From Polyodon spathula (taxonomy: Eukaryota > Chordata > Actinopteri > Acipenseriformes > Polyodontidae), in contig NC_054540.1 in NCBI RefSeq assembly GCF_017654505.1, positions 40,510,968 to 40,574,967 of the forward strand: 64,000 bases of DNA, read 5' to 3'. Under the pieces are notes generated by a model. It made no database searches. It was given only the letters and a program-made list of their open reading frames with translations, and was not told where the DNA came from. A program made the translations under genes and the position numbers. Positions 42,332-54,324 of the stretch are shown piece by piece (the first letter of the stretch is position 1; every line of letters begins with the position of its first letter).

Positions 42332-44978
42332 GGGAACCAATCTACTTGGAGAAAAGATCCTCGAGCAGGTTCAGAAGCATTTAAACTAGAAAGGAAAGGG
42401 GGAGAAATCAGCAAAAAAACAGAAGGGAGACCGCATCAAAACAAGGACAACAACTCAGGTAAGACAACCATTAAATGTATTTATTAAAAGCTAGAAATAT
42501 CAGAAACCAAATTTTAGAACTTGAAGCTACTGCACTAACAAGTAACTATGATGTGATAGGTGTTACAGAAACTTGGTTGTCTGAGAGTGTATATATAATA
42601 ACGAATGCAAATATAATATTTGTGGGTATACACTGTATAGGAAAGACAGGCAGGACAGAAGAGGTGGAGGGGTAGTGCTATACATAATAAAGAGTCTTGA
42701 AGCCCAGGTGTTAAACCTGGAATAAAGCCGAATCAATATGGGTCAGAATAACGGACAGAAATTAAAAGGGCATAATAACAGGAGCGTGCTATAGACCGCC
42801 AGATTCAGATGGTGAGCAAAATAACCTATTATACAATGACATTAGAAATGCTTGTAGCAAAGGGGAAGCCATGCTACTGGCGGATTTCAACTTCCCCCAT
42901 ATTAAATGGGAAAACCCGGTGGGGAGCACGACGGATGAAATTGAAATGGTGGAAATGACAAATGACTGCTTCCTAACACAATTTGTCAAGGCACCGATTA
43001 GGGGGGAGGCATGCCTTGATTTAGTCTTTTCAAATAACGAAGATAGAATAACTAAAACAGAGGTCAGAGAACCACTAGCAAACTCAGACCACAACATGGT
43101 CTCATTTAGAAAAGCAAACTATGAAGGTATGAAAGAGACTAACAGAAGTGGATTGGAGTAAAATACAGAAAACATCCACAGAAAAAAAGGATGGCTTTTC
43201 TTCAAAAATGTGGTTCTAGAGGCGTAAAAAAATTACATCCCTAAAGTAGACAAATCTAACTCTAAAACTAAATTGCCAAAACAGTTTAATAGATCATTTA
43301 AAAAAAAAAAAAACAGCAAAAAAAGGCACTTTACAGAGCTTAACAAAGTACACAGAAAGAGTACACGGAACTGCAAACGCAATTCAAAAAGGAAGTTAGA
43401 AAGGCCAAGAGAGAAATAGAAATGAACATTGCTAAGGGGGCTAAAACCAATTCCAAAATGTTTTTCCAATATTACAACAGCAAGAGAACATTCCAAGAGG
43501 AGATTAAATGTCTAAGGGATGCAAATGGCAAAATCATAGATGAAGAAAAAAAAATAGCAAATATATTAAATGATTACTTTTTACAAGTTTTTACAAAGGA
43601 GGATACGGACAACATGCCCCACATGTCATCCAGTTCCTATCCAGTTTTAAATAACTTTAGCATAACCAAGGCAAAGTGTTAAAGGGACTAGGAGCTCTTA
43701 AAATAAACAAATCCCCTGGGCCGGATGAGATCCTCCCAGTAGTACTCAAAGAAATGAAAAAAGTTATTTACAAACCGCTAACCAAGATCATGCAACAGAC
43801 TCTTGACACAGGGGTTGTACCAACAGGCTGCAAATTGTAAACGTAATACTAATCCACAAAAAGGGAACTAAAACTGAACCAGGTAACTTACAAACCAATA
43901 AGCCTGACTTCTATTATATGCAAACTTATGGAAACTATAATAAGATCCAAAATGGAAAATGACCTATATGGTAACAGTATCCTAGGGAGATTGTGTCTAA
44001 CTAACCTTCTTGATTTTTTTGAATGCAACATCGATAATGGATAATTGCAAAGCATATGACATGGTTTATTTAGATTTCAAGAAATCTTTTGACAAAGTCC
44101 CGCACAAAAGATTAATTCTCAAACTGAACGCAGTAGGGATTCAAGGAAACATACGTACATGGATTAGGGAGTTGTTAACATGTAGAAAACAGAAAGTACT
44201 GATTAGAGGAGAAACCTTAGAATGGAGTGTGGTAACCGGTGGAGTACCATAGGGATCAGTATTAGGTCCTCTGCTATTCCTAATCTACATTAATGATTTA
44301 GATTCTGGTATAGTAAGCAAACTTGTTAAATTTGCAGATGACACAAAAATAGGAGAAGTGGCAAACACTGTTGTAGCAGCAAAGGTCATTCAAAATGATC
44401 TAGACAAGATTCAGAACTGGGCAGACACATGGCAAATGACATTTAATAGAGAAAAGTGTAAGGTACTGCACGCAGGAAATCAAAATGTGCATTATAAATA
44501 TCATATGAGAGATACTGAAATTGGAGAAGGAATCTATGAAAAAGACCTAGGAGTTTTTGTTGACTCAGAAATGTCTTCATCTAGACAATGTGGGGAAGCT
44601 ATTTAAAAGGCTAACAAGATGCTCGGATACATTGTGAAAAGTGTTGAATTTAAATCAAGGGAAGTAATGTTAAAACTGTACAATGCATTAGCAAGACCTC
44701 ATCTTGAATATTGTGTTCAGTTCTGGTTACCTCGGTACAAAAATGATATTGCTGCTCTTGAAAGAGTGCAAAGAAGAGCAACCAGAATTATTTTGTGTTT
44801 AAAAAGCATGTCATATGCAGACAGGCTAAAAGAATTGAATCTGTTCAGTCTTGAACAAAGAAGACTACACAGCGACCTAATTCAAGCATTCAAAATTCTA
44901 AAAGGTATTGACAATGTCAACCCAAGGGACTTTTTCGAGCTGAAAAAAGAAACAAGGACCAGGGGTCACAAATGGAGA
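42332..44978 (+). mobile_element. CR1 copy F, degenerate
   Basis: From the last ORF1 codons (ACCAATCTACTTGGAGAAAA) through ORF2 to TCACAAATGGAGACCC, where it stops without a 3' UTR. Numerous small deletions, frameshifts and stops (for example the loss of about 45 bp after CATGGTCTCATTT and a stop in the GVPQG motif). Residues such as KIGEVANTVVAAK and GETLEWS place it with copy H rather than A and E. Confidence 0.88.
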
Positions 44979-45462
44979 CCCTTTTAGACGTGCTGAATGT
45001 GCGGAAGCGCTGGTTGGGGATCGAGAACCAGAGGGGAGGAGGAAACAAATCAAACGGCGAAACAGTGACCCCGAAATATTGTTTAGAGCAGGCTAGTGAG
45101 CCATTAGTGTAGGTCGGTGATCCGGGTTGTACTGGTAGCGGCGACTGGGATATCGCTGCCAAGTGCAGCACCTTTTATTTGTAGTTTTATTGCTGTTTTA
45201 TTTTCCCTTTTCCTTTTGCCTTCTATTTTTTAATTATTCTTTGGAGCACCTGCGAGTGCGCCTGCACACTGAACTGTTTACCGTTGCTTGGTATTCCCTT
45301 GGTTCTGTTTACCATAGTTGGTAAGCAGACCACGGACAACAGCACCCTCTGTGGGCTAAAGAAACAAAAGCACAACTTGAAAATAAAACTGGGCACCTGT
45401 GTGGTGTTTTCAAGTACACCTGTCTGTCTCCTGTGTCATTGATTTACCCACCCACTTCTACA
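44979..45462 (+). repeat. possible LTR adjoining CR1 copy F
   Basis: GC-richer segment with GAAAATAAAACTGGGCACCT (polyadenylation motif) and a CA end after ACCCACCCACTTCTA, resembling the R/U5 end of a retroelement LTR. The 5' boundary is unclear and CR1 does not resume afterwards, so no insertion structure can be proven. Confidence 0.4.
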
Positions 45463-45626
45463 GTTTTATATATTTTTTTTATTGTTATTGTAAATTCCAG
45501 CAATAAGCTAAACAGGTATTTTCAAAACACCTTTATTTGTAGACTGAACTACTGTGTAAGTGGAAGACTGTAAATATGATTCTCACAACTTGCTGGATAT
45601 TTGGTTTTCTGAACGCTTGTTATATA

Positions 45627-47046
45627 AGAACATAAGAACATAAGAAAGTTTACAAACGAGAGGAGGCCATTCGGCCCCTCTTGCTCGTTTGGTTGTTAGT
45701 AGCTTATTGATCCCAAAATCTCATCAAGCAGCTTCTTGAAGGATCCCAGGGTGTCAGCTTCAACAACATTACTGAGGAGTTGATTCCAGACCCTCACAAT
45801 TCTCTGTGTAAAAAAGTGCCTCCTATTTTCTGTTCTGAATGCCCCTTTTTCTAAACTCCATTTGTGACCCCTGGTCCTTGTTTCTTTTTTCAGGCTGAAA
45901 AAGTCCCTTGGGTCGACACTGACAATACCTTTTAGAATTTTGAATGCTTGAATTAGGTCGCCACGTAGTCTTCTTTGTTCAAGACTGAACAGATTCAATT
46001 CTTTTAGCCTGTCTGCATATGACATGCATTTTAAGCCTGGAATAATTCTGGTCGCTCTTCTTTGCACTCTTTCTAGAGCAGCAATATCTTTTTTATAGCG
46101 AGGTGACCAGAACTGCACACACTATTCAAGATGAGGTCTTACTAGTGCATTGTAAAGTTTTAACATTACTTCACTTGATTTAAATTCAACACTTTTCACA
46201 ATGTATCTGAGCATCTTGTTAGCCTTATTTATAGCTTCACAACATTGTCTAGATGAAGACATTTCTGAGTCAACAAAAACTCCTAGGTCTTTTTCATAGA
46301 TTCCTTCTCTAATTTCAGTATCTCCCATATGATATTTATAATGTACATTTTTATTTCCTGCGTGCAGTACCTTACACTTTTCTCTATTAAATATCATTTG
46401 CCATGTGTCTGCCCAGTTCTGAATCTTGTCTAGATCATTTTGAATGACCTTTACTGCTGCAACAGTGTTTGCCACTCCTCCTACTTTTGTGTCGTCTGCA
46501 AATTTAACACGTTTGCTTACTATACCAGAATCTAAAGCATTAATGTAGATTAGGAATAGCAGAGGACCTAATACTGATCCCTGTGGTACACCACTGGTTA
46601 CCACACTCCTTTCTGAGGTTTCTCCTCTAATCAGTACTTTCTGTTTTCTACATGTTAACCACTCCCTAATCCATGTACATGTGTTTCCTTGAATCCCAAC
46701 TGCATTCAGTTTGAGAATTAATCTTTTGTGCGGGACTTTGTCAAAAGCTTACTGGAAATAATAAACCATGTCATATGCTTTGCAATTATCCATTATCAAT
46801 GTTGCATCCTCAAAAAAATCAAGCAAGTTAGTTAGGCACGATCTCCCTTTCCTAAAACCATGTTGACTGTCTCCCAGGACCCTGTTACCATATAGGTACT
46901 TTTCCATTTTGGATCTTATTATAGTTTCCATAAGTTTGCATATAATAGAAGTCAGGCTTACTGGTCTGTAGTTACCTGGTTCAGTTTTGTTTCCCTTTTT
47001 GTGGATCGGTATTACGTTTGCAATTTTCCAGTCTGTCGGTACCACA
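45627..47046 (-). mobile_element. CR1 copy G, 5'-truncated
   Basis: Complete 3' end (ATAAGAAC repeats, stem-loop) followed on the minus strand by ORF2 RT and C-terminal frames. Breaks occur near 46120 (stop just past the LVRPHLE region) and 46610-46750. FADDTKVGG and [10 protein letters not shown] are intact. Truncated inside the RT at the [10 protein letters not shown] region. Confidence 0.9.
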
Positions 47047-47136
47047 TTATTCTAATGCCAGCAATGAGCCAAGTGATGTCTGTAAACACGTGTCTTCAGG
47101 TGTTTTAATTACTATTACAGCAACAAGAACTGTTTG

Positions 47137-47230
47137 TTCCACAAAATGTGTATTCCATCCCACAGAATGTGCATTTTGTCTCACAAAATGAGTTTTAGCC
47201 CCACAAAATATGCATTTCGTCCCACAGAAT
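47137..47230 (+). repeat. degenerate 21-bp tandem repeat, with inverted relatives downstream
   Basis: Units such as CCACAGAATGTGCATTTTGTC and CCACAAAATATGCATTTCGTC, about four and a half. At 47270-47400 similar words appear in opposite sense (TTCATTTGGTGGGTCGAAAT). Confidence 0.6.
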
Positions 47231-48029
47231 TAAAACATTATGTTAAATAATTTTGTGGACAAAACTGAAACTGATTTTCATGGACAGAAAGTGTCTTTTG
47301 CCTTTCGTGGTCGAAATGAAATACATGTTTTTCATTTGGTGGGTCGAAATGCATGTTGTAATGTATTTTGTGCATAAAAGCCCTTTCATGGACAAAATGG
47401 TGCATAACACCATGTATGGTCGTCGCTGTAGTAATATCTCGCTATATCTAACATTATCAGTGCTGTGAATACAACAGAACCCGCAGCCTGTGAAGATTGC
47501 AACAAATAAATAAATACATAAACAAATAAATACATTTCTGTTTAGGCTAGATGGCTGTTGGATTGATTTGTTTTATTCTATTAATTCAATTATATTCATT
47601 GAAAAAGGGAAAGAGAGAACTAGACCGTTATTATTAATTTTATAATTTTTTTTTTGAATAGGGGAAGTTAGCAGGCAAGGTTCTTCATTTTGCAAAACAT
47701 TGCGATGGCTTTAAACCTCGAGAGTTGCGATTGATTTCCTGTGTTAATTCATATTAATTTATTACTTTCTTCAGTGCTGCGATAATTGCGTTTTCTCCAC
47801 AACTCTTTAGATTTCACTACTTGCGATTTTACGCAAAACATTCACAATTCAAGCAGATTTGAGAAAGATGAGGCCTTTGAATGTTTTCCCCAGAGTTCAT
47901 AACTCATCAGCTGCTGTTTTGTTTACACTTTCTAAAAGCACTTTGTCCAAGAAGGATAATTTGTCTACTGTTTTGGATTTTCACCTGTATGATTTAGATA
48001 AATAAAGTTTACATTCTTCTGCATGTTTG
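47231..48029. other. unassigned
   Basis: AT-rich, with (AAATA)-like runs near 47505-47530. No gene supported. Confidence 0.35.
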
Positions 48030-48150
48030 GTCTTAACTTACATTATGAACGATGTAAAAATATGCACTAACAACTACATCTCCCAGAATACAATGGTTAG
48101 CCCTGATGTTTTTGCAACCAATCACAGTAAGATAAGGTGTGCGTTCACAG
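48030..48150 (+). repeat. dispersed repeat with ZNF143-like motif, copy 1
   Basis: TAAAAATATGCA, CTAACAACTACATCTCCCAG and CCAATCACAGTAAGATA recur in order at 57965-58165. ACTACATCTCCCAGAAT fits the consensus bound by ZNF143 in vertebrates. Function here is not shown. Confidence 0.5.
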
Positions 48151-50340
48151 AGATCATTCTGCGCATATTCTGTGCAGAATCTGACCAGTTTAGCTAATGG
48201 GTGCGTTCACGGAGATCATTCTTAGAAGATCATTGACTAAAGATCATTGTGAGAAAGATAAGATGAGAATGTCAGTTTCATGGGAGGATTTAAAAAAAAT
48301 ATATATCCTAAAGTGTAAATAATGTATTCAAAGGGAGAAAAATGCATCTAAAATAAACTAGTACATATTTAGTAATTTTAGTGCAGTTTATTTTGAAACT
48401 TTTTTTTTTTTTTTTTTTTAAGTATGACACATACTTTTAACAATAGAACCATAATACGCAATTATTTAGACTACCATACTTTATTTCCTTGTTCTCCAAT
48501 ATTAAAAAAACTGAAATAAAAACGTGGTTTGCAGTTTTGTTGAATACTGGCAATGTTTACATTGATTCCAGCATAACCTCTGACTTCCACAAGTCAACTA
48601 CCCCATTCCCATGTGTTTGGTTGTCCTTTATTGTAGAGAAAAACAGTATTTAATTATAGTATTCCCTGCCAGTCTGACCCTGGATCTGACCCTACAGGCC
48701 CTGGTCATCAATGAGGGCAATGGAATTAACCAATTATAAATGGAATAAAACTGACCAGAAAGCAGTTTATCTTCAAGGGGGTATTGATCTGAGCTAGGAT
48801 TGCCTTTGCTCTTCCATTAGATAGGACCCTACTGTACTGCCACACTCACACTACAAATAATACCGACAGGCAATATTTCTTGAATCGAGTTTAACATTTC
48901 TTATGCTCTATATTTGTTTCCTTGTTTCTTCAATAAAAATTATATAGGGTGTTTCATAAACAATGGCATGTAGGTATATAAAAAGCCTAGAATGCTGTCA
49001 ATAACATTAGGACAGTGTGCAAACATTATATGCAATGTGTATGATTAAACACAGACAGAGAGAGACACCTTAATAAAATGAAACCCAAATCCTGAAATAT
49101 TTGTGTACATTTTTTTAAACATTGCTTTGCTCATTAAGATATTTTTTCAGTACTCAAATGGTTTGTATTAGAGGCACTGGAAGTATAACCAAGCAGTTAC
49201 AATTTAAGCTTCCCCCATTTCCTATTAGGTGTGACCCTGGAAGAACCACTTGTTTAAAGAATGTTTCTCATGGTACAAGTGGACCATGATGACCCAAGGC
49301 ACAAAGTATATTTCCACTTCTTGCAGGGCTGTACCAGAACAGACCTCAAAACAGACAGTATCTGAATCTGCTCCAAACAAAACTGTTACAAAGGGGGCGC
49401 CCAGAAGCCATAACATACTATAGATTGACCCAGACCTCCAGAAGTAAACAGGCTGTAGCTACTGCCTGTAGCCACCCCACAGCTCTTCCCATGTGGTATA
49501 TAATCGGAGTGAAGGAGAAAGGAGGGTCACTAAGATGTTTACTCAAGCAATAAGTTGGTTTCGGATTATTGCAGGTGGTATGGAAGCACTGCAAAGCACT
49601 GTTTTATCTGACAGCACCATTCACAGTAGTTCTGGACATTTGAAACATTTTCACAAATGTATTTCAAAACTTCAGACAAATACTGAATGCTACTCCGTTA
49701 TTAAAGGTTACCATAGTAAATGCATAACATAGTGACGTCATAGTATAGCAGCATGGTAAAGCATTTTAAAGTCATGGCTTTTCATTTTAGATCCTCTGTA
49801 AAATTTGCTACAATAAAGTTTAAGGCCAAACCTTCTAAGATTTAGTATTTTACCTCAGCTCAGTTTTAAAGTATATTCAAACCTTCTCACTGTAAGAATC
49901 AAAGCTGCATTTAAAATGGTTCAAGTTTGAAATTAAGCTACCGGTAATGTAGACAAACACATTAAACTACAAGCAACTAAAAATGAAAAAAAAAGAAAAA
50001 ACTTGTTTCATTTTCCTCTTTCAAAAAAGCCGCTTTCAGCCCTTAAATACACCACTTCAACAAACTCAAGTTTGTAATAAAATATAGGAACACTGGTAGT
50101 TGTTATAACTTTTTAGCAACATTTTCGTGTGTGTGTTGTTTTTTTTTTTCAAAAAGATAAAATTTACATTATGTAAATTTAAGGATGCACAGAGATGCAT
50201 ACACTATGTAAACAAATTTAAATAAATGAAACTGTATTTAAATAACTACATTTGCATTTGGTCTGTCACATAAAAAGTTTGCTGTTGTTTTTGAGTTTTG
50301 GTTTATGAAATGTCTTACAAAAGCCCTCCCTCTGGAACAA
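48151..50340. other. unassigned, no gene recognised
   Basis: AT-rich, with short duplicated phrases near 48143-48215 (GTGCGTTCAC and GGAGATCATTCT occur twice) and a T run at 48401-48419. Confidence 0.35.
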
Positions 50341-50381
50341 AAAAAAAAAAAAAAAAAAAAAAAATCCACATTTTTAAATAT

Positions 50382-50442
<61 letters not shown>
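50341..50442. repeat. poly(A) and (TA)n microsatellites
   Basis: Twenty-four A near 50341, then TA runs to 50442 broken by one AATA. Confidence 0.95.
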
Positions 50443-50447
<5 letters not shown>

Positions 50448-50819
50448 TATAAATTGCCATTGCACACTGTCAACTACATGTGTGAACCCTGTACTACTGA
50501 ATTTGAATTGACTATGCATTATAAAACACACTACACTAACAAAGTAATCCACAGTACAACTCAATAGCATATACCTCCCTAAAGGCTTTTTTCATTAATA
50601 AGGTGTTAAAAGTACATAAATGCACAAACACGCAAAAAGGCTTTATAAATGCTCTGGAAATGCATTCCCACTAATGCAATCTGTAGAGTATAAAAACTAA
50701 AATTACCTTTCGTTTAAATAACAAAGTTCAGCCTCTCTGTTTGATTCTTCCAAAAATATTGATTCAGAAGCCTGTCTCTTTGACCATTTAAAGTGTGGAT
50801 TGAGGGGAGGAGTAATTCC

Positions 50820-50820
<1 letters not shown>
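50443..50820. other. no recognised feature
   Basis: AT-rich sequence without identifiable elements. Confidence 0.4.
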
Positions 50821-50853
<33 letters not shown>

Positions 50854-50881
50854 AAACAAACAAAAAAAAAAAAAAAAAAAA

Positions 50882-50923
<42 letters not shown>
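50821..50923. repeat. A-rich simple repeat
   Basis: About 100 bp of A with occasional C. Apparent frames here are homopolymer artefacts. Confidence 0.95.
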
Positions 50924-50925
<2 letters not shown>

Positions 50926-51806
50926 AACCTGGACCAACCCCCAACCCCCAGACACACGCACACACATTTGCAGTCTTTCTGATCCATCGCTGTGGGAGAC
51001 TTGCACTCAGAAGTACACTGGAGGTCTGTGAGTTAGTTCTTGAGGTTGCCTGATTGTGTAATCTCACACTCCAGTGTGCCTATAAAACACACAAACAGCC
51101 CCCCCACCCCAATGACTCACACAAACAACCCAGGCAGGAGGGCAGGGGGTGGGGGGTATGTACAGCAAGTTAAACTTAAATTAACCCCCCCCCCCCACTC
51201 ACTTTGTAAGTTTAATTGATATCTGCTGGTATTAACTGGTTACGTTTTGTTTCAAAGTCCCAGAGTACAAGTTCTTTGAAAAATAAAAAGGAGAAGCTGG
51301 TCATGCCATTTCCAGAATGTTACACTTGTCAGTGCCTTTAAGGTATGACTGATAGTTAAAAAGGTTTTCCTTAATTTGTCAGTATGTTACAGTTATCCAG
51401 GGAAAAAGATTAAAATGTGTAGAACTGCAATTTAATACATTAAACATGTTCTTTTCACTGTACTGTTTTGAGTTTATCATTATTACTTCTATTTTTTCAC
51501 ACTATGGCCTGCAAATTTCAGTAGAAACTGTATTCAGCTAGGCATACTGTACACATCATTCATTCATATATTTCAGTGTCTTCTCGTTTTTGTGGTAACA
51601 TTATAAGACAGAGTCAAGTTGACAAGCGTTTCACTTTCCAAGGTAATGCGATTTCAGCAATGACAATTGCTGAAACTTTTTTCTTACATGAAGGGTTTAT
51701 GATTGATGATATTATCATGGTAAACTATATTAAAATAACTAATTTACAGTATGTGGAATCATTTATATGACATACAGATGGACAGATCTACAGACAGACA
51801 GCAGCC
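50924..51806. other. unassigned; C-run
   Basis: Contains G-rich and C-run tracts at about 51140-51160 and 51185-51197. No gene or repeat family recognised. Confidence 0.4.
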
Positions 51807-52130
51807 TCCATATATTTTATTTATTGCATTTACATAGTGCTTTTATACAAAAGTATCACAAAGCACTGTACAGTACATAGCAGAAAAAAAGAATAAACCA
51901 CAATACATTTGTATAGCATGTCACACATACAAGTGCCAAGTCAGACCATTTAAATAACATATTTAAACAACAAAATTCAAAATCTGCAATTTTAAAGTTA
52001 CATTAAAACCCACTAAGACAAGAAAGCCATTTTATAAAAGTGAGTTTTTAGTCTTGACTTAAAAACTTTAAGGGTCCCAGCTTCCTTGATAATTGAAGGC
52101 AAAGCATTCCATAATCCAGCTTGGTTGGTT
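51807..52130 (-). repeat. LINE 3' fragment (L2-like), copy 2
   Basis: Minus-strand peptide ending GLWNALPSIIKEAGTLKVFK then SRLKTHFYK, the usual C-terminus of several LINE RT proteins. Related to 37740-38110. Confidence 0.6.
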
Positions 52131-52484
52131 TGGTTTTTCACCAAACTCCTCAATAATGAGATCCAAGTCACTATTTTATTACTATAATATCTCAAAAAGC
52201 TCTGCAAATGTCTGTGATATGGATGAGGAAGCAGCTTTCTTCTTTGTTTGTGTCCGTGATATCTCTGTGGTGCAGGGGCTATGTGTATTGCTCAGATAAG
52301 CCTCCTTTTTTCACCTCCTATCGGTGTCACTCGGCCATTGAAAGGTTTTCTCAGCTTTTGCCAGAGAAAAAATGACTAAAGACCTGTGCTTGATGTCTTT
52401 TTGATGACGTCGGGTCCGACATCGGACTGAAAAGGGAAAATTGTAATGTTGGACCTGGTCCGACATAGGACCGCAAAGGGTTAA
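52131..52484 (-). mobile_element. unexpanded copy of the 27-kb TTAA-type element
   Basis: The outer end on the minus strand is TTAACCCTTTGCGGTCC. It follows the 27.4-kb copy through the GGCCGAGTGACACCGATAGG region, then a single CACCACAGAGATATCACGGA unit instead of the array, then the ATAGTGACTTGGA region. The far end is missing where the LINE fragment abuts. Confidence 0.65.
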
Positions 52485-54324
52485 TACACACATCTCTATA
52501 TTGCACTCCAATTTAAGATGCAGACTATCTTTGAGAAGAAAAAATTTGTTTTAAAAGTGCATCTTAAATTCAAAGGAATACGGTATATGCAAAAACATAA
52601 GTGACATACATGCAGACAGATGTACAGAGAGGCACCTCCATGTAGCCCCACAATTTGACAACTTGAATTAAATAATAATTATACCAAGTTTAATCACAAT
52701 ATAATAAGCGATTTTCCAGATGGACAGAAAAATGTAAATGTGACATATATAGAGTTGTAGATCTTGCTTGGGAGCTGAATGATCACTACATTGACCTTTG
52801 TACTCCAGAGAAAAGAACTTTACCTCACTTACGCTACAGCAACCCCTGCTGTTCGCGCCAGATAAAAGTGAAATCACTCAGACTGGGTCTTGCCTCTAGA
52901 GTTCGTTCAGTAGTTTAGCAATATCTATTACTTCGCCAGGTGACAAGAGGCAATTGGCTAAACAGTGCAAAAGGACGTGTAATCTCTTGTTACAAACAAG
53001 CTTGCATGTGACTGATAATGATTACAACTGATGTGTGTTGCTGGTATACATTGTGGCATATGAGAAGCACTCTACATGACTGGTATTCTAGTGAAGCGCA
53101 TTCTGATAATGGAACGATGGATTTGAATCAAGGCTTGATTGAAGTCAAAGTTGACATAGTTAATTCAAACCAATACTTTAAAAACAACACAGAAACCTGG
53201 ACCAGAGGACACAGTTGGAAATGAAAGGTTAGGATTAAGCTACGTGACTACTGTTTCTTGTCAAGGAAATTCATGGTTAAATTCATTTTAATATAAGCAT
53301 TTCCGAGATATTTAATTCAGACTCTTGTCTTTGTGGCATGCTGTGGTGATTGGGTTGTTAACACCGATTCCAGAACATTCTTAACCAGATCCGCTTCAAA
53401 GCTTGTTGATTAGATCAAGGCACAGGTCACAGACTGTGTTAACTCTTCGCCTTCTAAAATGCTATCTGATTGTCTGGCCTCCTAAGGTGTCATAAAACTT
53501 ACCAAGCCAAGCTATAGTGACTATGCAGTTGTACCATTATTGTGTTAAATGTTTGTTAAAATGCTTTAGGAATAATTTTTAATTTCATAACTGGACATAA
53601 GTTTAATAGTTATTTTATGTAAGTTTCCCAATAAATCTGAAGTGTTTATTGTGTTTTTAATGAATATTATAAACTAATAATTATTTTTTAAATGTTATCC
53701 TTTGATTGAATTATGATGTGTTTTATATGCTTGTAATCATAATTGTGTATAGCGAATGAAACTGCAATTCATATGCTTCTCTAATGAATGTAACAAAAGT
53801 CCTCTGATAATGAAATAGGTGAATACATTCCATTTCTAACACATCCTTTTTGTGTGACACGCAACTGTCTATGAAATACTGTGAACCAATGGAAGGACAA
53901 GCAAAGACTTTTTGTTTACAATACAAGGGAACGCCATATACATTGTGCTATTTAAACTCAAAACAAGGATTTTCTTTCTCTCTGGATTCGCTCTCAACTC
54001 ACAAACTCAGAAGTTCTTCAACGACATAACACGATGTAATTTTCAAAGCTGTCCCAGAGAAGATGGACTCCTTCCAGAACAACAAAAGCTTTTGCCTACA
54101 GACTTCACGGAGATACTACACTGCGCTGCTGCACAACTAACTTCTACAGAGAGGACAACCATGTTAAGAAGACTTTGTTTTAACCATCACAGCAACAGAA
54201 TAAGTATCAAATTTATGTTGTGTGTTTACAAGTAACTAAACTGAAGGCACGCTTTTAAAATCGTCACAATACATAATGTGCGTCTATTCAACTAGATGCT
54301 GGAAGATTGTACCTATTTGATCAC
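52485..54324. other. mostly unassigned; possible CR1 relic and LTR-like segment
   Basis: 53150-53224 encodes NQYFKNNTETWTRGHSWK, resembling the CR1 ORF2 C-terminal [11 protein letters not shown] motif, from an old copy. 53880-54240 has a GCTATTTAAACTC TATA-like motif and a leader-like CT/AC-rich stretch, but no LTR ends were established. Confidence 0.3.

Noticed and set aside
50793..51053. Lysine- or phenylalanine-rich open frames
   Set aside because: Produced by a 100-bp A-rich simple repeat; not genes.
53912..54235. 107-residue plus-strand frame as a gene
   Set aside because: Low information, no domain, sits in a segment with LTR-like composition beside CR1 copy H.
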